Made by a program: the position numbers and the translations under genes. The notes under the pieces are model-generated. The model did not search any database, was not told the DNA's origin, and worked only from the letters and a program-made list of their open reading frames with translations. Source: Natronoglycomyces albus (GTDB lineage: Bacteria > Actinomycetota > Actinomycetes > Mycobacteriales > Micromonosporaceae). From it: 64,000 bases of DNA. Positions 9,216-17,335 of the stretch are shown in pieces. The first letter of the stretch is position 1. The number at the start of each line of letters is the position of its first letter. The DNA lies in the NCBI RefSeq assembly GCF_016925535.1, contig NZ_CP070496.1:3873851-3937850 (forward strand), given 5' to 3'.

Positions 9216-9516
9216 GTCTAGGCTCCAAGTCGTCGTTGGTCTTGGCCCTAAGTCGGCGCGATGCTGCCGGGAGGGGGTATGAATGCCCGGCAGTGTGCAC
9301 TCTTCGACCAGCGTCGGGCTGGCCGGTGGGAAACTCCGCCACCTGCGAGGTGTCGAGTTACCGGGCCGTTCGCGCAGGCTCAGGGGTCGGCGAGCCGTGC
9401 TGGGTATGTGCCTGGGTTGGCTGGTGGGGCCACCTACGGGGTAGGTCGCCTCCGTCGCCTGGCAGGCCACCCGATGCGGGCTCGTTAGTGACTGCCCTCA
9501 CTGTAACACTGGCGCC
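9216..9516. other. gap between dnaB and lipoprotein B
   Basis: About 300 bp without a gene. A short hairpin CTGCCGGG/CCCGGCAG (9264-9271 and 9286-9293) could end the dnaB transcript. The lipoprotein promoter should lie between it and 9215. Confidence 0.45.
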
Positions 9517-10983
9517 TCATACCGCCATATCGACGAACCGCGATAGATGTAGCTGCGCTGCCACGGTAATGGTGTCCGTAGCGCCGTTACGGTGTTTGGC
9601 GACGATGAAGTCCGCCTCGCCCGCACGCGGGGATTCCTTGTCGTAGTAGTCGTCGCGGTGCAGCAGTAGCACCACGTCGGCGTCCTGCTCAATCGACCCG
9701 GATTCACGCAGGTCCGAAAGCTGCGGACGCTTGTCCGTTCGCTGCTCGGGACCACGGTTGAGCTGGGCAACGGCGATGACCGGGCATTCGATTTCCTTGG
9801 CGAGGAGCTTGAGCCCACGCGAAATCTCGGAGACTTCCTGTTGCCGGGACTCCACCCGCTTGGGCGAGGTCATCAGCTGGAGGTAGTCGACGACCATGAG
9901 CTTGAGGTTGTGTCGTTGTTTGAGGCGGCGCGCCTTGGCGCGGATCTCCATGAGCGTCATCGCGGCGGTGTCGTCGACGAACAGGGGTGCCTCGGAGATC
10001 TCGCCCATGCGGCGGGCCAGTCGGGTCCAGTCGTCGTCGGAGAGTTCCCCGGAGCGAAGGACGTGCATCGGTACCCGTGTCTCGGCGCTGAGAAGCCGCA
10101 TGACGATTTCCAGTTTGCTCATTTCGAGGCTGAACAGTGCCGATGCTTGTTGATGGTGCAGGGAGGCATGGCGCATGAAGTCCATGGCCACGGTCGACTT
10201 GCCCAGGCCCGGACGCCCGGCGACGATAATGAGCTGCCCGGCCTGGAGCCCGTTGAGTAGCCGGTCCATGTCGGCGAACCCGGTGGGCACGCCCGTGAGC
10301 ATCCCGGCGTTGGCGCCAATGGTCTCGATTTCGTCCAGCGTGGGTTGTAGCAGCTCGGAGAGCACGGTGAAGTCTTCGGAGACACGCTTCTCGGTGACGT
10401 CGTAGACGGCCTGCTGAGCGAGGTCGACCAAGTCGTCAACGTCGCGTCCGGCCGAACCGTAGCCCAGCTGGACCACTCTGGTGCCCGCCTCGATCAGGCG
10501 GCGCAGGACGCCCTTCTCGGCGACGATGCGGGCGTAGTAGCCCGCGTTGGCGGCCGTGGGCACGGCGGAGAGCAAGTCGTGCAGGTAGGGGCCGCCGCCG
10601 ATCTTGCCTAGGTCGCCGCTGTTGGCCAGCGCGGCGGCGATGGTGACGGGGTCGGCCGGTTCGCCGGCGGAGTATTTGTCGCAGATGGCTTCGAAGATGA
10701 TCGAGTGTGATGGCTTGTAGAAGTCACCTGGTTTGACGATCTCGACTACGTCGGCGATGGCGTCTTTGCTCATGAGCATGCCGCCGAGGACGCCTTGTTC
10801 GGCGGCGAGGTCTTGCGGCGGGGTGCGCTCGTAGGAGCGGAAGCCTCCTTCGGAGGCGAAGTCATCGCCGGCGTTGAAGTTGCCTTTGCTCGAACCGTTG
10901 CGTCCACCTTGTCCCGGGGGGCGGTTGGTGCTGCGCCCCACGGCAGCACCCTCGGGCGCGGGCCCGTCATACATGTCCGTCAC
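9517..10983 (-). CDS. dnaB: replicative DNA helicase DnaB
   Basis: A 488-residue replicative helicase that encircles the lagging strand and unwinds the fork 5' to 3'. The N-terminal domain (about 55-160, from PPQDLAAEQGVLGGML) binds primase. The RecA-like domain carries Walker A GRPGLGKST (about 254), FSLEMSK, Walker B VVDYLQLM, and AVAQLNRGPEQR with the QxADVVLLLHRDDYY region at the end. No intein is present, although inteins are frequent at the DnaB P-loop in actinomycetes. GTG 10983 has a G-rich Shine-Dalgarno. The rpsF-ssb-rpsR-rplI genes that usually precede dnaB are not next to it; instead there is a DnaA-box-rich gap. Confidence 0.97.
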   Translation of the reverse strand: MTDMYDGPAPEGAAVGRSTNRPPGQGGRNGSSKGNFNAGDDFASEGGFRSYERTPPQDLAAEQGVLGGMLMSKDAIADVVEIVKPGDFYKPSHSIIFEAICDKYSAGEPADPVTIAAALANSGDLGKIGGGPYLHDLLSAVPTAANAGYYARIVAEKGVLRRLIEAGTRVVQLGYGSAGRDVDDLVDLAQQAVYDVTEKRVSEDFTVLSELLQPTLDEIETIGANAGMLTGVPTGFADMDRLLNGLQAGQLIIVAGRPGLGKSTVAMDFMRHASLHHQQASALFSLEMSKLEIVMRLLSAETRVPMHVLRSGELSDDDWTRLARRMGEISEAPLFVDDTAAMTLMEIRAKARRLKQRHNLKLMVVDYLQLMTSPKRVESRQQEVSEISRGLKLLAKEIECPVIAVAQLNRGPEQRTDKRPQLSDLRESGSIEQDADVVLLLHRDDYYDKESPRAGEADFIVAKHRNGATDTITVAAQLHLSRFVDMAV

Positions 10984-11702
10984 TGTGTTACACCCCCATA
11001 GGTTTCACTGCGGTCGTCGAGCCTCGCGGATTGCCTCACCGGTCGCGCGCTGGTTCGTGGAGAGGTGTCGACGTCCTCACCTGTGGCCTTGCCCAAGCCT
11101 CGGGATCGGGTGTGTCGATGTGGTCGATTGAGTATGGCGAGGTGGACGCGGCCACTTCCCCTCGGCAGCCAAACCTTAGCGAGACGACGTCTCAGTATAG
11201 GGGCGAACCGCCGCGCACATTGGTGTTCACGTTGACGCTATGCCCCTGGGCACTCCACCGCAAATCGGCCTGTGGATAACCCTGTGGATAACTTGTGGAT
11301 AACCTGTGGAAATCGCCGGGATTTCTGTGGATGAGGTTGTGCACAGTAAATTAGATGATTTTTCGACACGCATAACTAGCTGGGATTTTGTTGTCCACTG
11401 GCTGTGGAGGAAAGATTTTTCGACCGAGTGTCGCGCCTCTCGGCGGCTTCTGTCACTCTTGTGGATGACGCACAGCCTGTGGATAACTTCGGTGGGTGTT
11501 CGGGGTGACCTGCGACTACGCTGATCATGAGGCGGATCCCTTCCTCCGTGCCAATGAGCACCTGTCGCATTTGCGCGGGGTTGCCGAGGGCGGCACGGTT
11601 CGGGGCCGTCTTGACCACTGTGGCGCGACCACTTGCGCGTTTGAGAATGTCGCAGGTGTGCCCGGCGAGGACGATGCACCACCAGTAGCGAAAGGGGCGG
11701 CG
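10984..11702. other. 719-bp gap upstream of dnaB
   Basis: No gene is recognised here. It contains the DnaA-box cluster at 11271-11486 and an AT-rich core, plus the dnaB promoter. See the separate entry for the box cluster. Confidence 0.6.
11271..11486. promoter_or_regulatory. DnaA-box cluster with AT-rich core
   Basis: Four exact copies of TGTGGATAA (complement of TTATCCACA) lie at 11271-11279, 11283-11291, 11294-11302 and 11478-11486. One-mismatch forms TGTGGATGA lie at 11326-11334 and 11460-11468, and TTGTCCACT at 11391-11399. The first three are nearly head-to-tail, with start-to-start spacing of 12 and 11 bp. Between the flanking boxes, 11341-11395 is strikingly AT-rich for this genome, like a duplex-unwinding element. 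This is origin-like architecture, but about 52 kb from dnaA and directly upstream of dnaB. Confidence 0.8.
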
Positions 11703-12095
11703 ATGACCAGCGACGAGAAGTCCAGCAGAGGCCGTCTCGATCCCGACCCGGAGGTTGACGACCGGCCGGGGGAACGCGCGTTCACCCCCACCTTGCTGGT
11801 CACGCTCTCTTGGTACGCCGGGCTGGGCGTGCTCTATGTGCTCTGGGCGATTCGCAATCCCCCGGTTGAGGGGATGTGCCCTGATCAAGGCTGTGGAGTC
11901 ATAGCGCGACTGAGCGCGCTCTGGACGGACTCGTGGGGCTGGATCGCCTCGGCCCTGACGTGCAGTCTGCTTATCGCGGTGCTATTGCGGCTCCCGCGGG
12001 CGGGTTGGCGGGCGGGGGCAGCTGGAACGGCGGCCGCGCTGTTGGGCGCGGGCTTGGTGACGGTCATTTTGCGCACGGCGGGATGGGGTTACTAG
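11703..12095 (+). CDS. small hypothetical membrane protein
   Basis: A 130-residue protein with a charged N-terminus (about 28 residues) and three predicted membrane segments (LLVTLSWYAGLGVLYVLWAI, IASALTCSLLIAVLLRL, and GTAAALLGAGLVTVILRTAG). A loop between segments one and two carries two Cys residues (GMCPDQGCG) and probably faces outside. ATG 11703 follows AAAGGGGC at good spacing. I do not recognise a family. It faces away from dnaB across the DnaA-box cluster. Confidence 0.6.
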   Translation: MTSDEKSSRGRLDPDPEVDDRPGERAFTPTLLVTLSWYAGLGVLYVLWAIRNPPVEGMCPDQGCGVIARLSALWTDSWGWIASALTCSLLIAVLLRLPRAGWRAGAAGTAAALLGAGLVTVILRTAGWGY

Positions 12096-12195
12096 TAAGT
12101 TCCTCGGCCCGGCGCGCCCAACCGGACTGTGGGGCCTGGTCTCCGAGGCCGTTGTTCGGTGGCAGCAGAAACGTTCAGTAGCTCTCGGGCGGACA

Positions 12196-12849
12196 TTAGC
12201 GCTGTTCTTGCTTCTGACATTGGTGTTGGAACAGCAGTTCGACCGCGCGTGACCGGGACTGATCGATAAGTGCGTCTCGTTGCACGCCAAGGGGAAGGTC
12301 GGGGTGGCGATCGAACTGTTCGGTGTGCCCGCAGCGACGGCAGCGAACCTCAGGCCAGCGTTCTTCGTCGGGCTGCACTTGGTCGAGTTTGTGTTTGACC
12401 GCCCCTGGGTAGGCGCTTCCATGCCCGGCAATACCCACATCGAGGAATCGCTTGTATCCAAAGAAGATCGCCAGAGCGAAGAACGTGGCCACGCCCAATA
12501 GGTAGACGACGATGGCGGCGACAACATTCGGGTCCTCGGCGGACTTACCCGTCTCGGGGACCAAGAGAGCGATACACAAGAGCGCGAGGGCCACATAGAG
12601 CAAGGCTTGGATACCCCAGAGGCGACGGCGGCGCACGGTAGTGCCGACCGAGTATATGCGGAAGCTGAGGTTTTCCTTGCATTCGTGGCAGGTCAGGTTG
12701 TAGCGGCGGGGTGGCTCGCCCTCGTCGGGGCGCTCGATCTCAAGGGCGGTACCAGAGTAGGTGTGGGCCTGATAGCCGCCTCCGTACTCGGTGCCTACTT
12801 TGTGATGGAAACGGGCGTCAATGACCTTTGTAAAGGCGGGTGCTGGCAT
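12196..12849 (-). CDS. zinc-ribbon-like two-TM protein, unknown
   Basis: A 217-residue protein that I do not recognise. CHEC (about residue 54) in the N-terminal region and CRRCGH (about 170) after the membrane part resemble two halves of a zinc site, which would place both termini in the cytoplasm. Two adjacent hydrophobic helices lie between them (roughly 80-97 and 110-130). ATG 12849 is preceded by TAAAAT and exactly six bases, strong evidence of a leaderless transcript. It converges on the 11703 gene with about 100 bp between stops. Confidence 0.6.
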   Translation of the reverse strand: MPAPAFTKVIDARFHHKVGTEYGGGYQAHTYSGTALEIERPDEGEPPRRYNLTCHECKENLSFRIYSVGTTVRRRRLWGIQALLYVALALLCIALLVPETGKSAEDPNVVAAIVVYLLGVATFFALAIFFGYKRFLDVGIAGHGSAYPGAVKHKLDQVQPDEERWPEVRCRRCGHTEQFDRHPDLPLGVQRDALIDQSRSRAVELLFQHQCQKQEQR

Positions 12850-13003
12850 TGTCCAATTTTACGACGAACGCGAACTAAGTCAAGAACCAAAGGGAGCTGA
12901 TAGCCCTAAATGGAGCATATGCCTCAGAGATCCTCGATTCTATAAAAATACCTCCACAATGTATCGCCCTAAACACTTGGGATTACTCGTGTCACAATGA
13001 GGC

Positions 13004-14023
13004 ATGAAAATTCAACACTTCGATCGCCAGGACGAGGCCCAATTCGCCTCGCTTATCAACCTCCTCAAAGAGTGCGCCGCACACGATGAGCCGGGCAATT
13101 CCCCCCGCTGCCCGGTCGAGATGAAATTCATCCTTAACCATGAGGGAGCCGAGACCGATGTAGCCGCGTTCGTAGCGCTGGAAGACGGGCAAGTCCGCGG
13201 CGCGGCAATAGTCCTTTCGCCCATTGAGGACAACACCCATTTGTCGCAATTCAATGTGTACGTGGCCCCCGAATACCGACGGTCCGGAATAGGCACATCC
13301 CTGTTCGAATTCGCCGCGGAAAACTCACTTGCCACCGACCGCCCCGCGTGGATGGCTCGCACTGTCAACGCGATCCCCGGAGGTCCGGCGCGCGCAAGCG
13401 CTGGCGCGGCGTTCGCGGAGGCGAAGGGCTTTACCGCAGCCCTGAACTTGCACCGCCGCCGCAGCAACTTGCATGAGGCTGACCTAGAGGTCGAACAAGC
13501 GCTGGAGGACGATCTAGGCGACCACGTGAGCGACTATGAACTCGTCGAATGGGTCGGCACCCCACCGGAGGACATCATCGAGGGCGTCGCCGCGTTGACG
13601 TCGCTGATCATGGATCAAGTTCCCTCCGGTGAAGTGATGGTCGAGGAACAGAAGTTCAACGCTGAGCGCCTTCGCACCGTTGAAGACCTCGACGTCCAAT
13701 GTGGCATCAAGGTCGTCTCCACTGCCGCCCGGCACAAGGAGACCGGCCAGATCGCGGCGATGAGCCGGGCGGCTGTCAACGCCGAGCCGGGCACCGAAGC
13801 CGAAATCCGCATCACGCTAGTCGACCCACAGCACCGCGGCCACCGGTTGGGAACGCTAGTCAAGATCGGTCTGCATCGCCAGCTGCGACGAGATTTCCCA
13901 CAGGTGGTCCATGTCAAGACCGGCAACGCGGACATCAACCCGCACATGAGTGCCATCAACGACAAGCTGGGATACGTCGAGTTCGAAAAGGCCGTCATCT
14001 TCCAACGCGTAGCCTCGCACTAA
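13004..14023 (+). CDS. tandem-domain GNAT acetyltransferase
   Basis: A 339-residue protein with two GNAT folds in tandem. The first has the acetyl-CoA loop VYVAPEYRRSGIGTSLF (about 83-99). The second has ITLVDPQHRGHRLGTLVKIG (about 268-287). Double-GNAT proteins of this length in actinomycetes include mycothiol synthase and antibiotic-modifying enzymes. I see no specific mycothiol-synthase signature, so the acceptor is unknown. The ATG follows a GAGG-like stretch that is very close to the start. Confidence 0.85.
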   Translation: MKIQHFDRQDEAQFASLINLLKECAAHDEPGNSPRCPVEMKFILNHEGAETDVAAFVALEDGQVRGAAIVLSPIEDNTHLSQFNVYVAPEYRRSGIGTSLFEFAAENSLATDRPAWMARTVNAIPGGPARASAGAAFAEAKGFTAALNLHRRRSNLHEADLEVEQALEDDLGDHVSDYELVEWVGTPPEDIIEGVAALTSLIMDQVPSGEVMVEEQKFNAERLRTVEDLDVQCGIKVVSTAARHKETGQIAAMSRAAVNAEPGTEAEIRITLVDPQHRGHRLGTLVKIGLHRQLRRDFPQVVHVKTGNADINPHMSAINDKLGYVEFEKAVIFQRVASH

Positions 14024-14053
14024 CGGCTACCTTCGCCGCATGGCCACATTGGC

Positions 14054-15595
14054 CTACCCCGGACGGGGTTCAGTCGCGGCGAAATCTTTGTCCACTCGCG
14101 ATGGCCGTAGGCGGTAAAGCCTGACCGATCCGCCTACGAGCCACGCGAGGGCCACCATTGCGGCGATGGCGGCCAGGGACGTCAACATCCAGCCCATGTC
14201 GGGCGCCACCATCCGCACCATTGCCAACCGCACCCCCATTGTCGTGGGGAACCAGAGGATCGCCCAGGTCAACGCGGACCCGACCAAAGCCCATCCGATC
14301 GTCCAGACATACAAGAGCCAACGGCGTTCATTGTTCGACAAGGGGCGAGTAAGCCGGCGTATCGACCAAGCCAGAATCGTTGCAAACCCCAACAAGACCA
14401 CCGCCAGAATCGCGAGTGTCGAGGCGTACGTGGCGCGCCCTGAGTCTGGGCCGGCCTCGCCCCCAGCTGCTATCCGGGTCGCGTTGAGACTGGTTTGCAG
14501 CAGCTGGACATCCTGGAAGTGGCCGAAGATGTTTTGCATGATCACGATCGCCGTGTCATGTTCGGGCATGACGGCAATGAACGTGGTGTATCCGGGCACG
14601 GCTCCGTTGTGCCAGTAGGTAGACGTCCCCAGGTCGCGGTTGCGCTCATCGTCACGCCAGCCCAAGCCGTACATGTGGGCTCTATGGATCTCGGCACTTC
14701 CTTCGAGCATCGTCGCGACCGATTCGGTCGCGACGACCTGTTGCCCGTCGACGCTTCCTTCATTGAGGACGAACTTAGCGAACCCGGCCAGATCAGTGAT
14801 CGTGCCTCCCATATAGCCATAGGAGGCTCCGGCCTCGTCAAAGGGAGACTTGACCGAGACGGGCTGCCCAAACGCATAGGAGTGGCCCCCGTCGAGCCTA
14901 GAGGCCGCAGGCCGATCGAGGATGGGTGAGTCCATCATGGTCCGGAGAAACTGTGAGTGGACGTGGTCGGCGAAGCTCTCGCCAGTGATCTGCTCAATCA
15001 TCGCCCCCAAGACCAGATAGTTGGCGCTGGTGTAGATGTGCCGCTGGCCTGGCTGGGCATCCAGTTCCACGTTCGCTAGGTCGGCCACAGCTTCGGAGTA
15101 TGGGTCGTCGTAGTCGCCGAATCGGTCGGTGATGAGGGTGTCGATTGGCAAGCCACTCGTCTGGTCCAGCAGGTGGCGCACTGTTATACGTTCGGCTGCC
15201 TCCGCATCGGCCACCGTGAAATAGTCCAGATGGTCTTTGACCGGGTCGTCCAGGTCAAGGCGGCCATCGTCGACCAGTTGCATGACCGCCGCCGATGTCA
15301 CGGGCTTGGCCACGGAGCCCCATAGAAAGTTGGTTTCGGTCGTGACGGGGTTGCCGTTGGATGAGGTGCCCCAGGCGTCCATGGACTCGATGCCATCGGA
15401 GGAGACGATTGCGTAGCTCGCGCCGGGAGTGCGGGTCTGGGCGGTCCGTTCACGCAAATACTCTTCCACCGATGTGTGCATGTCCTCGTCGTTGGGCCCC
15501 TGGGCGTTGGCGGCGGGTGGGGCGACAAGCGCAAGAGTGAACACGATGGCGACCGTGGCTGACCAGGTAGTGAATCTACGGAATTTTTCATCCAT
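14054..15595 (-). CDS. serine hydrolase (beta-lactamase/PBP-like) with membrane tail
   Basis: A 513-residue exported class C beta-lactamase-family hydrolase. A signal peptide ends at about ANA (residues 29-31). The SxxK motif is GSVAKP (about residue 95), and the third motif is HNG in YWHNGAVPGY. The YxN motif position reads YTSANY, so the usual Asn appears replaced by Ser. After about residue 390 the protein gains four hydrophobic helices, anchoring it with the catalytic domain outside. It may be a peptidase or esterase rather than a beta-lactamase. ATG 15595 has AAGGAG upstream, and it follows the transporter gene by about 60 bp, probably in one operon. Confidence 0.85.
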   Translation of the reverse strand: MDEKFRRFTTWSATVAIVFTLALVAPPAANAQGPNDEDMHTSVEEYLRERTAQTRTPGASYAIVSSDGIESMDAWGTSSNGNPVTTETNFLWGSVAKPVTSAAVMQLVDDGRLDLDDPVKDHLDYFTVADAEAAERITVRHLLDQTSGLPIDTLITDRFGDYDDPYSEAVADLANVELDAQPGQRHIYTSANYLVLGAMIEQITGESFADHVHSQFLRTMMDSPILDRPAASRLDGGHSYAFGQPVSVKSPFDEAGASYGYMGGTITDLAGFAKFVLNEGSVDGQQVVATESVATMLEGSAEIHRAHMYGLGWRDDERNRDLGTSTYWHNGAVPGYTTFIAVMPEHDTAIVIMQNIFGHFQDVQLLQTSLNATRIAAGGEAGPDSGRATYASTLAILAVVLLGFATILAWSIRRLTRPLSNNERRWLLYVWTIGWALVGSALTWAILWFPTTMGVRLAMVRMVAPDMGWMLTSLAAIAAMVALAWLVGGSVRLYRLRPSRVDKDFAATEPRPG

Positions 15596-15657
15596 TGCGG
15601 AGAAACTCCTTGGGTAGGCGCGGCTTGGCCAGGCGTGACGAAGTCATAACCGGTCGC

Positions 15658-17016
15658 CTAGGCAGGCACCGGATTGCGGTGGGGTTGGGTAGGTGGTGAG
15701 GTTAGACAGTCGCGTCGCCACGAGTAGTACTGCACGATCACCCGAGCGGCGAATATAGCCCGGGCGATCAGCAAGATCGACCAAGCCACCAGCATAGTCA
15801 GGCCCCACCAGAGTGCGGCCAAAGTGACGGCTGGGATCACCCCCAACAGCATCACGACGGCTAGGGTTCCCAGGTTTGCCGTGGGCCGGATGACGATCTT
15901 GAAAGCCGAGGCCAGGCAGCCGGTAATTGGTTCTAGCAACAACGCTATGGCGCACAGACGCACCGCCCACTCCATGGCCACGGTGGTTGCCGAAGCCCCC
16001 AGTAGCGTCAGCAGCGAACCGGGGGCGACGAACATGAGGGCCGCGACCGGCAGCAGTAGCGCCGAGGCAATCGACACGTACAGCTTGATTTGCCTCGCGG
16101 AGTCGACCTGAGTCTCACGCCGAAGCTGCTTGGCGGCTACGATCCCGAATTGTTTCATCGGCAACATGAAGGTGCGAATCACCGTGATCAACGCGGCCGT
16201 CGTCAGCGCTTCGACTGGCTTTGACTGTGCCATCAAACTCGTCACCACGGCAAAGGTGAACATCATGATGATGCCGTCGGCGGCCCCGGCCAGGGTCTTG
16301 GGGTGCGATCGCACGTGTGCCCACGGAGCGAGCAAGAACGTTGCGGCCCCCTCGCGCAACGCTCGGTTGATAAGCCACCTGTCCTTCCCCAGGCGCAACC
16401 ACTTGCGCAATAGCGTGAACAAGGTGACTAGCCCCATCGCCCCGCCGATCGTCATCAACGCCACGTGCGGGCTCGGGTGCAGGTACCAAATCGAGATGGC
16501 GACGGTGAAGTGTAGTCCGAAGTTCTCCACGGTCGTGCGTAGCGCGGCCCCCTCCTTGTCGGCGAGGACTAGCGCGGCGGTGAGAATTCCCTGCATGGGG
16601 AAGAACATCGCCCCCACCATCCGGGGCCAGTAGGTCGCCGCCAGATAACCGGTGTCGTCCAACGTCGTCAACACCAGCCCGGCCAGCAGCAAGATCACGG
16701 TGAGAACACTGATGGCCGCCACGACGGCCCCGCCGGTGTGAGCCAATTGTTCGCGGGCGTCGGGGTGGTGCAGTCCTTCGCCTGGCAGGCGGTGCATCGC
16801 GTATACGAAGATCCCCGCCCCCAGCATGGTGACGGCGGCGGTGACGGTCAAGGCGACGCCGTAGGCCGCGCCCACCTGGTCGTCGTAGGCGGAGATCGCG
16901 ATGAAGTAGATGATGCCGGAGAGGCCGAAGATCAGCGGAATCGCCGCCATCTTACTGCCGGTGACGAGGAAGCGTTTCCCCAGCTGTGGTCGCGCCTGGG
17001 TGTCAGCGGTAGTCAT
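15658..17016 (-). CDS. polytopic membrane protein, MATE/flippase-like
   Basis: A 452-residue membrane protein with about 12 hydrophobic helices and very short loops, arranged like the MATE/MOP flippase superfamily. No signature motif is decisive, so the substrate is unknown. ATG 17016 (MTTADTQARPQ) has AGGAG just upstream; GTG 17034 would add six residues. The serine hydrolase gene follows on the same strand, suggesting they act together, perhaps on an envelope compound or exported peptide. Confidence 0.6.
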   Translation of the reverse strand: MTTADTQARPQLGKRFLVTGSKMAAIPLIFGLSGIIYFIAISAYDDQVGAAYGVALTVTAAVTMLGAGIFVYAMHRLPGEGLHHPDAREQLAHTGGAVVAAISVLTVILLLAGLVLTTLDDTGYLAATYWPRMVGAMFFPMQGILTAALVLADKEGAALRTTVENFGLHFTVAISIWYLHPSPHVALMTIGGAMGLVTLFTLLRKWLRLGKDRWLINRALREGAATFLLAPWAHVRSHPKTLAGAADGIIMMFTFAVVTSLMAQSKPVEALTTAALITVIRTFMLPMKQFGIVAAKQLRRETQVDSARQIKLYVSIASALLLPVAALMFVAPGSLLTLLGASATTVAMEWAVRLCAIALLLEPITGCLASAFKIVIRPTANLGTLAVVMLLGVIPAVTLAALWWGLTMLVAWSILLIARAIFAARVIVQYYSWRRDCLTSPPTQPHRNPVPA

Positions 17017-17335
17017 AGGACTCCTGTGACCCACCGGTCGATGAGGGCGACCTTGGGCCCGATGTGGGGGGGCGGTCCTTCGTTGCTGCTGTTGAACATG
17101 TTAACAACTCGTATGACCTCCCCCGGCCTCTCGCATCGACATCTGTCAATACATCACAGACCGGTCTGAGCAGTTGCGCCTCAAAAGCGCCGGCGAGACC
17201 GCTCACGCTAACGCGTGGACGAAGGCCGCGAAACTCTCTATTGGTGCCGGTGACCATCGACGCCTCCAGAGCGGCGAGCGTGGAAAAAGCCTATTTGGTC
17301 TGGAGAACTGACAGCGATGTTGGTAAACATGAGGA
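17017..17335. other. divergent promoter region
   Basis: This 319-bp gap lies between the MATE-like operon and the divergent FAD oxidase gene. An imperfect palindrome centred on AACATGTT (about 17095-17102) could be a repressor site. Nothing else stands out. Confidence 0.35.

Noticed and set aside
9517..10983. Possible intein in DnaB
   Set aside because: The Walker A and following regions are continuous and the length is normal, so no intein is present.
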